In this document: positions 1 to 7,212 of the stretch, in pieces | How the letters are laid out: each line of letters opens with the position of its first letter | Numbering within the stretch: the first letter of the stretch is position 1 | Source: Burkholderia sp. | Lineage (GTDB): Bacteria > Pseudomonadota > Gammaproteobacteria > Burkholderiales > Burkholderiaceae | DNA length: 64,000 nucleotides | Assembly (NCBI GenBank): GCA_031253835.1 | Contig: JAIRVP010000063.1 | Location: 1-64,000 of the forward strand | Direction: 5' to 3' | The notes under the pieces: generated by a model | The model's input: the letters and a program-made list of their open reading frames with translations, nothing else | Databases searched by the model: none | What the model was told of the DNA's origin: nothing | Translations under genes and position numbers: made by a program

Positions 1-714
1 CCGGAGACGGCCGAGAACGTCGCGGTCGACTACAACATCAGCCGCGCCGACCAGGACCTGTTCGCGCTGCGCAGCCAGCAGAAGGCCGCGCGGGCGCAGC
101 AGGACGGCACGCTGGCCGACGAAATCGTCGCGGTCACGATTGCGCAGAAGAAAGGTGACGCCGTCGTCGTCTCACGCGACGAACATCCGCGCGAGACGTC
201 GCTCGAAGCGCTCGCGAAGCTGAAGGGTGTCGTGCGTCCGGACGGCTCGGTGACGGCCGGCAATGCATCGGGCGTCAACGACGGCGCGTGCGCACTGCTG
301 CTCGCCAACGCGCAGGCGGTCGACCAGTATGGCCTGCGCCGCCGCGCGCGCGTCGTCGGCATGGCGACCGCCGGCGTCGAGCCGCGCGTGATGGGCATCG
401 GCCCCGCGCCGGCCACGCAGAAACTGCTGCGCCAGCTCGGCATGACCATCGACCAGTTCGACGTGATCGAGCTGAACGAGGCGTTCGCATCGCAGGGTCT
501 CGCGGTGCTGCGCATGCTGGGCGTCGCCGACGACGACCCGCGCGTGAACCCGAACGGCGGCGCAATCGCGCTGGGCCATCCGCTCGGCGCGTCGGGTGCC
601 CGGCTCGTGACCACGGCGCTCCATCAACTCGAACGTACGGGCGGCCGATTTGCGCTCTGTACGATGTGCATCGGCGTCGGCCAGGGCATCGCCCTCGCGG
701 TCGAACGCGTGTAA
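1..714 (+). CDS. paaJ: 3-oxoadipyl-CoA / 3-oxo-5,6-dehydrosuberyl-CoA thiolase, C-terminal part (cut by window edge)
   Basis: Frame 1 is open from the first base and gives about 237 residues of a thiolase, so the N-terminal 40% lies outside. The family's catalytic signatures are visible: the acidic NEAF motif (VIELNEAFASQG), the GGAIALGHPLGASGAR block with the active-site His, and the C-terminal CTMCIGVGQG block with the second active-site Cys. Thiolases of this type cleave 3-oxoacyl-CoA intermediates to acetyl-CoA plus a shortened acyl-CoA at the end of the phenylacetate and beta-ketoadipate pathways. The next genes are paaG, paaI and paaK, which favours the phenylacetate role; pcaF-type activity on 3-oxoadipyl-CoA is equally possible for the same enzyme. 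Confidence 0.9.
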   Translation, partial: PETAENVAVDYNISRADQDLFALRSQQKAARAQQDGTLADEIVAVTIAQKKGDAVVVSRDEHPRETSLEALAKLKGVVRPDGSVTAGNASGVNDGACALLLANAQAVDQYGLRRRARVVGMATAGVEPRVMGIGPAPATQKLLRQLGMTIDQFDVIELNEAFASQGLAVLRMLGVADDDPRVNPNGGAIALGHPLGASGARLVTTALHQLERTGGRFALCTMCIGVGQGIALAVERV

Positions 715-759
715 CCGACGCGCCGCGCGCCTATAACGAAGTCATGAAGGAGACACTGC

Positions 760-1551
760 ATGTCCTATCAGGCGATCCAGCTGGATATCGATCAGGCCGC
801 GCGCGTGGCCACGATCACCCTCAACCGCCCCGACAAGCTGAACAGCTTCACGCGGGCGATGCATCGCGAACTGCAGTCGGCGCTCGATGAAGTCGAGGCG
901 GCCGGCGCGCGTGCGCTGATTCTGACGGGTGCGGGGCGCGGCTTCTGCGCGGGCCAGGACCTCGCCGATCTCGACTTCACGCCGGGCGCGTCCACCGACC
1001 TCGGCACGCTGATCGACGAGCACTTCAATCCGCTGATTCGCCGCCTGCAGCGTCTGCCGATTCCGGTGATCGCCGCCGTCAACGGCACGGCGGCCGGCGC
1101 CGGCGCAAATCTCGCGCTCGCGTGCGACCTCGTGTTCGCCGCCCGCTCAAGCAGTTTCATCCAGGCCTTCGTCAAGATCGGGCTCGTACCGGATTCAGGC
1201 GGCACGTGGTTCCTGCCGCAGCGCGTCGGCATGGCGCGCGCGCTGGGGCTCGCGCTGACCGGCGACAAGCTCGGTGCCGAACAGGCCGAGCAATGGGGCT
1301 TGATCTGGCGTGCGGTCGACGACGACGCGCTCGTCGCGACGGTCCATCAGGTCGCGACCCAGCTCGCGCAGCAGCCGACGCTCGCGATCGCGTCGATCAA
1401 GCAATCGATGCGCGACAGCGTCACGAACACGCTCGACCGGCAGCTCGACCTGGAACGCGACCTTCAGCGCAAGCTCGGCCAGTCGCACGACTATGCGGAA
1501 GGCGTGAAGGCATTCATCGAGAAGCGCGCGCCGCGCTTCGAGGGGCGGTGA
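760..1551 (+). CDS. paaG: PaaG-type ring-1,2-epoxyphenylacetyl-CoA isomerase (enoyl-CoA hydratase/isomerase family)
   Basis: A 263-residue crotonase-fold protein, the usual size. The oxyanion-hole segments are recognisable (GRGFCAGQDL near residue 65 and GTAAGAGANLALACD near residue 112). PaaG isomerises the epoxide of phenylacetyl-CoA to an oxepin and later shifts a double bond for beta-oxidation in the cytoplasm. The start is supported by AAGGAGA about 8 bases upstream. It lies 45 bp after the thiolase and one base before paaI, so these genes form one operon. A generic enoyl-CoA hydratase is the alternative, but the paaI and paaK neighbours make PaaG the best call. Confidence 0.9.
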   Translation: MSYQAIQLDIDQAARVATITLNRPDKLNSFTRAMHRELQSALDEVEAAGARALILTGAGRGFCAGQDLADLDFTPGASTDLGTLIDEHFNPLIRRLQRLPIPVIAAVNGTAAGAGANLALACDLVFAARSSSFIQAFVKIGLVPDSGGTWFLPQRVGMARALGLALTGDKLGAEQAEQWGLIWRAVDDDALVATVHQVATQLAQQPTLAIASIKQSMRDSVTNTLDRQLDLERDLQRKLGQSHDYAEGVKAFIEKRAPRFEGR

Positions 1552-1552
1552 C

Positions 1553-2005
1553 ATGACGAGCACCACCGCCACGCTCGATCCCGATTCGCTGGCCCGCGCC
1601 ACGGCGCAGGCCATGTACGACGCAGATGCATGCAGCCGCGCGTTCGGCATGGAAATCGCCGAAGTGCGCGCCGGCTATGCCCGCCTGCAGATGCGCGTGC
1701 GGCCTGAATTCCTGAACGGGCACCAGACCTGCCACGGCGGGATCATCTTCACGCTCGCCGATTCGACGTTCGCGTTCGCGTGCAACTCGTACAACCTGAA
1801 CACGGTCGCGGCGGGCTGCTCGATCGAATTCCTGCGCCCGGTGCACGGCGGCGACGTGCTGACGGCCGAGGCGATCGAACAGGCGCGCGCCGGCCGCCAC
1901 GGCATCTACGACATCCGCGTCACGAACCAGACCGGTGAAACGGTCGCGATGTTTCGCGGCAAATCCGCCCAGATCAAGGGCACGGTCATCCCGGAAGACC
2001 GCTGA
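1553..2005 (+). CDS. paaI: Hydroxyphenylacetyl-CoA thioesterase PaaI
   Basis: A 150-residue single hotdog-fold thioesterase. The core helix motif CHGGIIFTLADSTFAFACNS carries the Asp that acts as catalytic residue in PaaI homologues. The enzyme hydrolyses dead-end ring-hydroxylated phenylacetyl-CoA thioesters and frees CoA, protecting the paa pathway from CoA depletion. The ATG begins one base after the paaG stop, with GAGGGGCGG in the end of paaG as ribosome-binding site, so translation of the two is coupled. Confidence 0.92.
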   Translation: MTSTTATLDPDSLARATAQAMYDADACSRAFGMEIAEVRAGYARLQMRVRPEFLNGHQTCHGGIIFTLADSTFAFACNSYNLNTVAAGCSIEFLRPVHGGDVLTAEAIEQARAGRHGIYDIRVTNQTGETVAMFRGKSAQIKGTVIPEDR

Positions 2006-2043
2006 CGTCGACGGCTCGCACATAACAAACACTGGAGACAGGC

Positions 2044-3342
2044 ATGACTACCCCGCTACCGCTCGAGCCGATCGAGACCGCCTCGCGCGACGAGCTGATC
2101 GCACTGCAGCTCGAACGCCTCAAGTGGTCGCTCCGGCATGCGTATGACCATTCGCCCGTCTATCGTCGCAAGTTCGACGATGCGGGCGTGCATCCGGACG
2201 ACCTGAAGACGCTCGCCGACCTGTCGCGCTTCCCGTTCACGACAAAAGGCGACCTGCGCGACAGCTACCCGTTCGGGATGTTCGCGGTGCCGCAGGACCA
2301 GATCTCGCGCATCCATGCGTCATCGGGCACGACCGGCAAGCCGACGGTCGTCGGCTATACGGCCCGCGACATCGACACGTGGGCAAATCTCGTCGCACGC
2401 TCGATCCGCGCCGCCGGCGCGCGCCGCGGCGACAAGGTGCACGTCAGCTACGGCTACGGCCTGTTCACCGGCGGGCTCGGCGCCCACTACGGCGCCGAAC
2501 GCGCCGGGCTGACCGTGATCCCGTTCGGCGGCGGCCAGACCGAAAAGCAAGTCCAGCTGATCCAGGATTTCCGTCCCGACATCATCATGGTGACGCCGAG
2601 CTACATGCTGTCGATCGCCGACGAAATCGAGCGCCAGGGCCTCGATCCCGTGCAGAGCTCGCTGCGCATCGGCATCTTCGGCGCGGAACCCTGGACCAAC
2701 GACATGCGCGTCGCGATCGAACAGCGGATGGGTATCGACGCGGTCGACATCTACGGACTGTCCGAAGTGATGGGGCCCGGTGTCGCGTCCGAATGCGTCG
2801 AGACCAAGGACGGCCCGACCATCTGGGAGGACCACTTCTATCCGGAAATCATCGACCCGGAGACCGGCGAAGTACTGCCGGACGGCGAACTCGGCGAGCT
2901 CGTGTTCACGTCGCTGACGAAGGAAGCGCTGCCGATCATCCGCTATCGCACCCGCGACCTCACGCGCCTGTTGCCCGGCACCGCCCGCACGATGCGCCGG
3001 ATGGAGAAGATCACCGGCCGCTCGGACGACATGATGATCGTGCGCGGCGTCAACGTGTTCCCGACGCAAATCGAGGAGCAGTTGCTCAAGCAGCGCGCGC
3101 TCGCGCCGCACTATCAGATCGTGCTGACGAAGGAAGGCCCGCTCGACGTGCTGACGCTCAACGTCGAGCCCTGCCCCGACACCGCGCCCGATACGGCGGC
3201 GATCCACGCGGCAAAGCAGGCGCTCGCGCACGACATCAAGTCGCTGATCGGCGTGACGGCCGTGATCAACGTGCTGCCCGTGAACGGGATCGAGCGCTCG
3301 GTCGGCAAGGCGCGCCGCGTCGTCGACAAGCGCAAGGGATAA
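2044..3342 (+). CDS. paaK: Phenylacetate-CoA ligase
   Basis: A 432-residue AMP-forming ligase that activates phenylacetate to phenylacetyl-CoA, the entry step of the pathway. Visible signatures are the ATP-binding loop SSGTTGKP (residues 93-100), YGLSEVMGPG in the middle, the RYRTRDLT segment, and GVNVFPTQIEEQ, typical of the C-terminal domain of PaaK enzymes. The length matches family members. The start follows a GGAGACAGGC ribosome-binding region. It is the last gene of the operon, followed by a strong intrinsic terminator. Confidence 0.95.
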   Translation: MTTPLPLEPIETASRDELIALQLERLKWSLRHAYDHSPVYRRKFDDAGVHPDDLKTLADLSRFPFTTKGDLRDSYPFGMFAVPQDQISRIHASSGTTGKPTVVGYTARDIDTWANLVARSIRAAGARRGDKVHVSYGYGLFTGGLGAHYGAERAGLTVIPFGGGQTEKQVQLIQDFRPDIIMVTPSYMLSIADEIERQGLDPVQSSLRIGIFGAEPWTNDMRVAIEQRMGIDAVDIYGLSEVMGPGVASECVETKDGPTIWEDHFYPEIIDPETGEVLPDGELGELVFTSLTKEALPIIRYRTRDLTRLLPGTARTMRRMEKITGRSDDMMIVRGVNVFPTQIEEQLLKQRALAPHYQIVLTKEGPLDVLTLNVEPCPDTAPDTAAIHAAKQALAHDIKSLIGVTAVINVLPVNGIERSVGKARRVVDKRKG

Positions 3343-3395
3343 AGCCGGGCGCTGCCTGTCGGCCATGCGAAGCGGCCATCGCGCCGCGCCAAAAG

Positions 3396-3431
3396 AAACA
3401 GCCCGATCGGCCAGAGCCGATCGGGCTGTTT
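3396..3431. terminator. Bidirectional intrinsic terminator, paaK / mltA
   Basis: Perfect 15-bp arms (AAACAGCCCGATCGG and its complement) with a 6-base loop. A-rich and T-rich flanks give a U-tract in both directions, fitting its place between the convergent paaK and mltA. Confidence 0.9.
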
Positions 3432-3532
3432 CGTCTTGGGCACGGCCCGTCAAGTCACGTCACGTCACATCAGGCATTCCGCATGGAACGCCCGCGCCGC
3501 TGCACTCGCGCGCCCGACGCGGCCAATGCGCA

Positions 3533-4657
3533 TCACGAATTCGGGAACAGCAGCCACATCCGGCCGACCTGCTTCATCCGGCCGGCCTGATCGCCCGCGT
3601 CGTCGCCGAGCCCCCAGAAATAGTCGGCCCGCACGCCGCCCTTGATCGCCGAACCCGTATCCTGCGCGAACACGAGCCGGTTCATCGGCGTATTCGTCAG
3701 CGGACGCGTGGTCTGCAGGAACACGGGCGTGCCGAGCGGGATCGCCGACGGATCGACCGCGATCGAACGCTCGGGCGTCAGCGGCACACCGAGCGCGCCG
3801 ATCGGGCCGTCCGCGCCGCCGTGCGGCGCATCTTCCTTGGTCGGCATGTCGCGGAAGAACACGAACCGCGGATTCGTGTCGAGCAACGCGTCGACGCGGG
3901 TCGGGTTCGCCTTCGCCCATGCCTTGATGCCCTGCATCGTCGCCTGGGCGGGCGTCAGCTCGCCGCGATCGAGCAGCCACTTGCCGATCGAACGGTACGG
4001 CTGGTTGTTGGTGCCGCCGAAGCCGACCCGCATCACCGAGCCGTCGTCGAGCAGCACGCGCCCCGAGCCCTGCACCTGCAGGAAGAACGCCTCGATCGGA
4101 TCGTCGACCCACACGAGTTCGTTGCCGTTCAGGATGCCCGCGCGCTCGAGCTGCGAGCGTGCCGGCAGCGCGGCGCCCGCGCGATAGCCGGCCGGCCAGC
4201 GATAGAGCGCGTACTGATACGGGCCGCGGCGCACGCGCGAACCGTGCAGCAGCGGCTCGTAATAGCCGGTCACGAGCCCGTCGAGCGTCCCGTCGGTGTT
4301 CGCGAGCTGGAACGGCGTGAAGTACGTTTCGAAGAAAGTGCGCGCGCTGCTGACGTCGAGCTCGTCGAGCCGGTCGGCGGCCGCGCAGGCGCGCGCCCAG
4401 GCCGGCTGGCGCGCGAGCCGCACGCAGTTCTGCCGCAGCGCGGCCGTCGCGCCGATCAGCGCATCGTCCTGCCAGCCCGGCACCTGCTGCCACGCGACCG
4501 GCGTGAGCCGCTTCGCGGCGACCTGCCCCGGCACGATCGCCGCGCCGGTCGGCGGCTTCAGCGACGACGTCCGCGTCGGCGCGCCGCCGCACGCGGCAAG
4601 CAGCGCCGCTGCAGCCGCCGCTGCTACCCACCCGGCCAACCGGGGCCCAAACCACAT
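3533..4657 (-). CDS. mltA: Membrane-bound lytic murein transglycosylase A
   Basis: A 374-residue lipoprotein if translation starts at the ATG opening MWFGPRLAGW. That start is followed by an alanine-rich hydrophobic segment and the lipobox LLAAC, a normal lipoprotein signal; E. coli MltA is similar in length. The C-terminal 3D domain shows FAQDTGSAIKGG, with the catalytic Asp expected for MltA, and DYFWG. The enzyme cleaves peptidoglycan glycan strands from the inner face of the outer membrane with 1,6-anhydro formation. An upstream in-frame ATG at 4687 (MAVSIKNG) is possible; extension to 4813 would put an unlikely hydrophilic segment before the signal peptide. Confidence 0.9.
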   Translation of the reverse strand: MWFGPRLAGWVAAAAAAALLAACGGAPTRTSSLKPPTGAAIVPGQVAAKRLTPVAWQQVPGWQDDALIGATAALRQNCVRLARQPAWARACAAADRLDELDVSSARTFFETYFTPFQLANTDGTLDGLVTGYYEPLLHGSRVRRGPYQYALYRWPAGYRAGAALPARSQLERAGILNGNELVWVDDPIEAFFLQVQGSGRVLLDDGSVMRVGFGGTNNQPYRSIGKWLLDRGELTPAQATMQGIKAWAKANPTRVDALLDTNPRFVFFRDMPTKEDAPHGGADGPIGALGVPLTPERSIAVDPSAIPLGTPVFLQTTRPLTNTPMNRLVFAQDTGSAIKGGVRADYFWGLGDDAGDQAGRMKQVGRMWLLFPNS

Positions 4658-4685
4658 ACAATGTCCGTTCTTGATGGAAACCGCC

Positions 4686-4832
4686 ATGTCAGATTTTCTC
4701 GACCAATATCCGATGCTCATCTTCGCGCTCGAAGCCTTCGTAGCGCTTGCCCTGCTGATCTTCATCGTCGTGTGGACGTCATCGGGCAGAAAGAAGCACG
4801 CCCGCAGCAACAACGACCGCCAGCCGCGCTGA
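4686..4832 (+). CDS. Small single-pass membrane protein, unknown function (48 aa)
   Basis: Reads MSDFLDQYPMLIFALEAFVA followed by a hydrophobic helix to about residue 30, then a short basic tail rich in Lys, Arg and Asn. This acidic-N-terminus, one-helix, basic-C-terminus layout is that of a real bitopic small protein. It is divergent from mltA and convergent with apaG, and overlaps the longer candidate starts of mltA on the other strand, so only the short mltA start is compatible with two separate genes. No strong ribosome-binding site is visible (GATGGAAA upstream). I do not recognise a family. Confidence 0.5.
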   Translation: MSDFLDQYPMLIFALEAFVALALLIFIVVWTSSGRKKHARSNNDRQPR

Positions 4833-4846
4833 CGCGCTTCGCACGC

Positions 4847-5221
4847 TCAATGCAGCGTGCGCGGCATGTGCAGTGCGAACTCGTCGACCGGCGCCTCGAA
4901 ACGCTCGCCGTCTTCCGCCACGCAGAAGTACGCGCCCCGCATCGTGCCCACCGGCGTCGCGATCACGGCCCAGCTCGTGTATTCGAAGTGCTCGCCCGGC
5001 TGCAGCAGCGGCTGGTGCCCGACGACGCCGAGCCCCTTCACTTCCTGCACGTGGTTCTCGCTGTCCGTGATGATCCAGTGACGCGCGATCAGCTGCGCCG
5101 CGACCTGTCCCGTGTTGCGGATCGTCAGCGTGTACGCGAATGCGTATTGACGGCGATCGGGGTCGGATTGTTCCGGCAAGTAGCTGGTTTTCACCGAAAC
5201 GGTGAACTGATACTGACTCAT
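4847..5221 (-). CDS. apaG: ApaG domain protein
   Basis: 124 residues, the standard ApaG length, opening MSQYQFTVSVKTSYLPEQSD, with the conserved LQPGEHFEYTSW and GTMRGAYFC segments of the fibronectin-III-like ApaG fold. Bacterial ApaG is linked to Co2+ resistance and Ap4A metabolism in enterobacteria, but its biochemical role is unsettled. It is divergent from rpe and points towards mltA, and the two may be cotranscribed across the small convergent ORF. Confidence 0.93.
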   Translation of the reverse strand: MSQYQFTVSVKTSYLPEQSDPDRRQYAFAYTLTIRNTGQVAAQLIARHWIITDSENHVQEVKGLGVVGHQPLLQPGEHFEYTSWAVIATPVGTMRGAYFCVAEDGERFEAPVDEFALHMPRTLH

Positions 5222-5399
5222 GATGTTTCCGGTGGAAGGTGACTGTCCGTGCCGGCATGGGCAACGGGGCCGCGGGCGCGCCGCATTGGTTCGGCATTCT
5301 ATGCGCAATCGGGCCTCGGCCGCACGGCCTGCCGCCGCGCACCGGGTCGCCGGACGGTAGAATGACGGTTTTGCGCCGCAACGTCCCCGCTCCCCTGCC

Positions 5400-6086
5400 A
5401 TGACCCAATTCCGCATCGCTCCCAGCATCCTGTCGGCCGATTTCGCACGGCTCGGCGAAGAAGTCCGCAACGTCGTCGCCGCCGGCGCCGACTGGATCCA
5501 CTTCGACGTGATGGACAACCATTATGTGCCGAACCTGACGATCGGCCCGCTCGTCTGCGAAGCGATCCGCCCGCACGTGCAGGTGCCGATCGACGTGCAC
5601 CTGATGGTGCGCCCGGTCGACCGGATCGTGCCCGATTTCGCGAAGGCCGGTGCGAACCTGATCAGCTTCCACCCGGAAGGCTCCGATCACATCGACCGCA
5701 CGCTGTCGCTGATCCGCGACCACGGCTGCAAGGCCGGCCTCGTGTTCAACCCGGCCACGCCGCTGAACTACCTCGACCACGTGATGGACCGCCTCGACTT
5801 CGTGCTGCTGATGTCGGTCAACCCGGGCTTCGGCGGCCAGTCGTTCATTCCGGAAACGCTGAACAAGCTGCGCGAAGCACGCGCCCGCATCGACGCATAC
5901 ACCGAGCGCACGGGCCGCGAGATCCTGCTCGAGGTCGACGGCGGCGTGAAGACCGACAACATCGCGGAAATCGCGGCGGCCGGTGCCGACACGTTCGTCG
6001 CGGGTTCGGCGATCTTCGGCAAGCCCGACTACCGCAAGGTGATCGACGAGATGCGCGCGGCGCTCGCCACCGTCGAGCGGAGCTGA
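5400..6086 (+). CDS. rpe: Ribulose-phosphate 3-epimerase
   Basis: 228-residue TIM-barrel enzyme interconverting ribulose-5-phosphate and xylulose-5-phosphate in the pentose phosphate pathway. Diagnostic segments are SILSADFARLGEE near the N-terminus, HFDVMDNHYVPNLTIGP with metal-binding residues, MSVNPGFGGQSFIP, and LEVDGGVKTDN with the second catalytic Asp. A TAGAAT -10-like hexamer at 5358-5363 sits upstream. Four bases separate it from gph, so the two are one operon leading into trp. Confidence 0.96.
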   Translation: MTQFRIAPSILSADFARLGEEVRNVVAAGADWIHFDVMDNHYVPNLTIGPLVCEAIRPHVQVPIDVHLMVRPVDRIVPDFAKAGANLISFHPEGSDHIDRTLSLIRDHGCKAGLVFNPATPLNYLDHVMDRLDFVLLMSVNPGFGGQSFIPETLNKLREARARIDAYTERTGREILLEVDGGVKTDNIAEIAAAGADTFVAGSAIFGKPDYRKVIDEMRAALATVERS

Positions 6087-6090
6087 CGCC

Positions 6091-6855
6091 GTGGCCGATT
6101 CGTCGCTTGCCGGCCATGCGCCGGCCGGGGCCGCCACCGACGCCGCCCCGATCCGCCTCACCGCGCCGCGCATCGAAGCCGCACTGATCGACCTCGACGG
6201 CACGATGGTCGATACGGCCGACGATTTCACGGCCGGCCTGAACGGGATGCTCGCGCAGCTCGGCGCGCCGGCCACGTCGCGCGACGAGGTGATCGGCTAC
6301 GTCGGCAAGGGCTCCGAGCACCTGATCCAGAGCGTGCTGAAGCCGCGCTTCCCGGCCGACGAAGCGCACGCGCGCTTCGACGACGCGCTGGCGATCTACC
6401 AGACCGAATACGCGAAGATCAACGGCCGCCATACGCGCCTCTATCCGGAGGTGGCCGCCGGCCTCGACGCGCTGCGCGCGGCCGGCATCCGGCTCGCGTG
6501 CGTGACGAACAAGCCGCACCGCTTCGCGGTCGAGCTGCTCGAGCAATACGGGCTGGCCGATTGCTTCGGCATCGTGCTGGGCGGCGACAGCGTCGCGCGC
6601 AAGAAACCCGATCCGCTGCCGATGCTGACGGCCTGCGATGCGCTCGGCGTCGCACCGGACGCGGCGGTCGCGATCGGCGACTCGGAAAACGATGCGCTGG
6701 CGGGCCGCGCGGCCGGGATGGCGACGCTGACGGTGCCTTACGGCTACAACCACGGCAAAGCTATACAAACGATAAATTCGGATGGTATAGTCGATTCGTT
6801 GCTGGTCGCAGCTCGCGCAATTTCCGCGCACAACGCCGGCCGGCCAACCCTCTGA
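6091..6855 (+). CDS. gph: Phosphoglycolate phosphatase (HAD superfamily)
   Basis: 254 residues, GTG start with AGCGGAGC just upstream. HAD motif I is LIDLDGTMVDTADDF, motif II VTNKPHR, motif III Lys in ARKKPDPLP and motif IV IGDSENDALAG. The enzyme removes phosphate from 2-phosphoglycolate in the cytoplasm. The gene ends in an AT-richer stretch that also holds a candidate trp promoter. The rpe-gph-trpE order is common in beta- and gammaproteobacteria. Confidence 0.92.
   Translation: MADSSLAGHAPAGAATDAAPIRLTAPRIEAALIDLDGTMVDTADDFTAGLNGMLAQLGAPATSRDEVIGYVGKGSEHLIQSVLKPRFPADEAHARFDDALAIYQTEYAKINGRHTRLYPEVAAGLDALRAAGIRLACVTNKPHRFAVELLEQYGLADCFGIVLGGDSVARKKPDPLPMLTACDALGVAPDAAVAIGDSENDALAGRAAGMATLTVPYGYNHGKAIQTINSDGIVDSLLVAARAISAHNAGRPTL
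6762..6791 (+). promoter_or_regulatory. Candidate sigma70 promoter of the trp operon inside the gph 3' end
   Basis: TATACA (4 of 6 matches to the -35 consensus) and TATAGT (5 of 6 to the -10), separated by 18 bp, in an unusually AT-rich stretch of gph. It lies about 80 bp before the trp leader peptide start, a sensible distance. Predicted from sequence only. Confidence 0.5.
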
Positions 6856-6872
6856 TTATTTCTTCCATCTGC

Positions 6873-6947
6873 ATGTTTCTGAATAAAAAACGGAGTCTGA
6901 GCAGCATCGACCGGGGAGCCTGGCCCTGGCGTCGCTGGTCGCGCTAA
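6873..6947 (+). CDS. trpL: trp operon leader peptide (24 aa, three Trp codons)
   Basis: ATG-TTT-CTG-AAT opens a 24-codon frame whose C-terminus reads GAWPWRRWSR. Trp codons lie at 6921, 6927 and 6936, three within six codons, far above the frequency of this rare amino acid. A terminator hairpin with a U-run follows 17 bases after the stop. This is the classic layout of transcription attenuation by ribosome stalling at Trp codons, placed directly before trpE. The start lacks a good Shine-Dalgarno sequence, so the exact start is less sure than the Trp-rich tail. Confidence 0.75.
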   Translation: MFLNKKRSLSSIDRGAWPWRRWSR

Positions 6948-6993
6948 CCTCTTCGATGAGGTACGCTGAAGCACGTCTTCAGCGCCGTTTTTT
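6941..6993 (+). promoter_or_regulatory. trp attenuator: competing antiterminator and terminator hairpins
   Basis: The terminator stem is CGCTGAAG (6964-6971), loop CACGT, CTTCAGCG (6977-6984), followed by CCG and six T. An upstream hairpin pairs ACCTC (6947-6951) with GAGGT (6958-6962) and can extend by pairing GCG 6941-6943 with CGC 6964-6966, which takes bases from the terminator's 5' arm. A ribosome that reaches the leader stop at 6945-6947 would cover the upstream hairpin and let the terminator form; one stalled at the Trp codons would leave it free. Confidence 0.7.
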
Positions 6994-7212
6994 ATCTCGC
7001 TGCGCATCCGCGCGCCGATCGTCGCACTACCTTGAGTTCCACCGCGTCCGAACGCTTGCGTTCAGGATCGGCCGCAGGCTCGCGACGTTCACGCCCGGAG
7101 TGCCGGCCGGCAACAGGCACTTCTCGATCGACCGCCCTTTCGCCGACGGCAACGCGCGCAGCGTCAAGTGATCCCTGGCGCACGCGCCGCTCGTCCCGAA
7201 CAGGACCGGAAC

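Noticed and set aside
3365..5242. 625-codon plus-strand open frame across mltA and apaG
   Set aside because: Antisense to two genes with clear motifs; no ribosome-binding site or recognisable domain.
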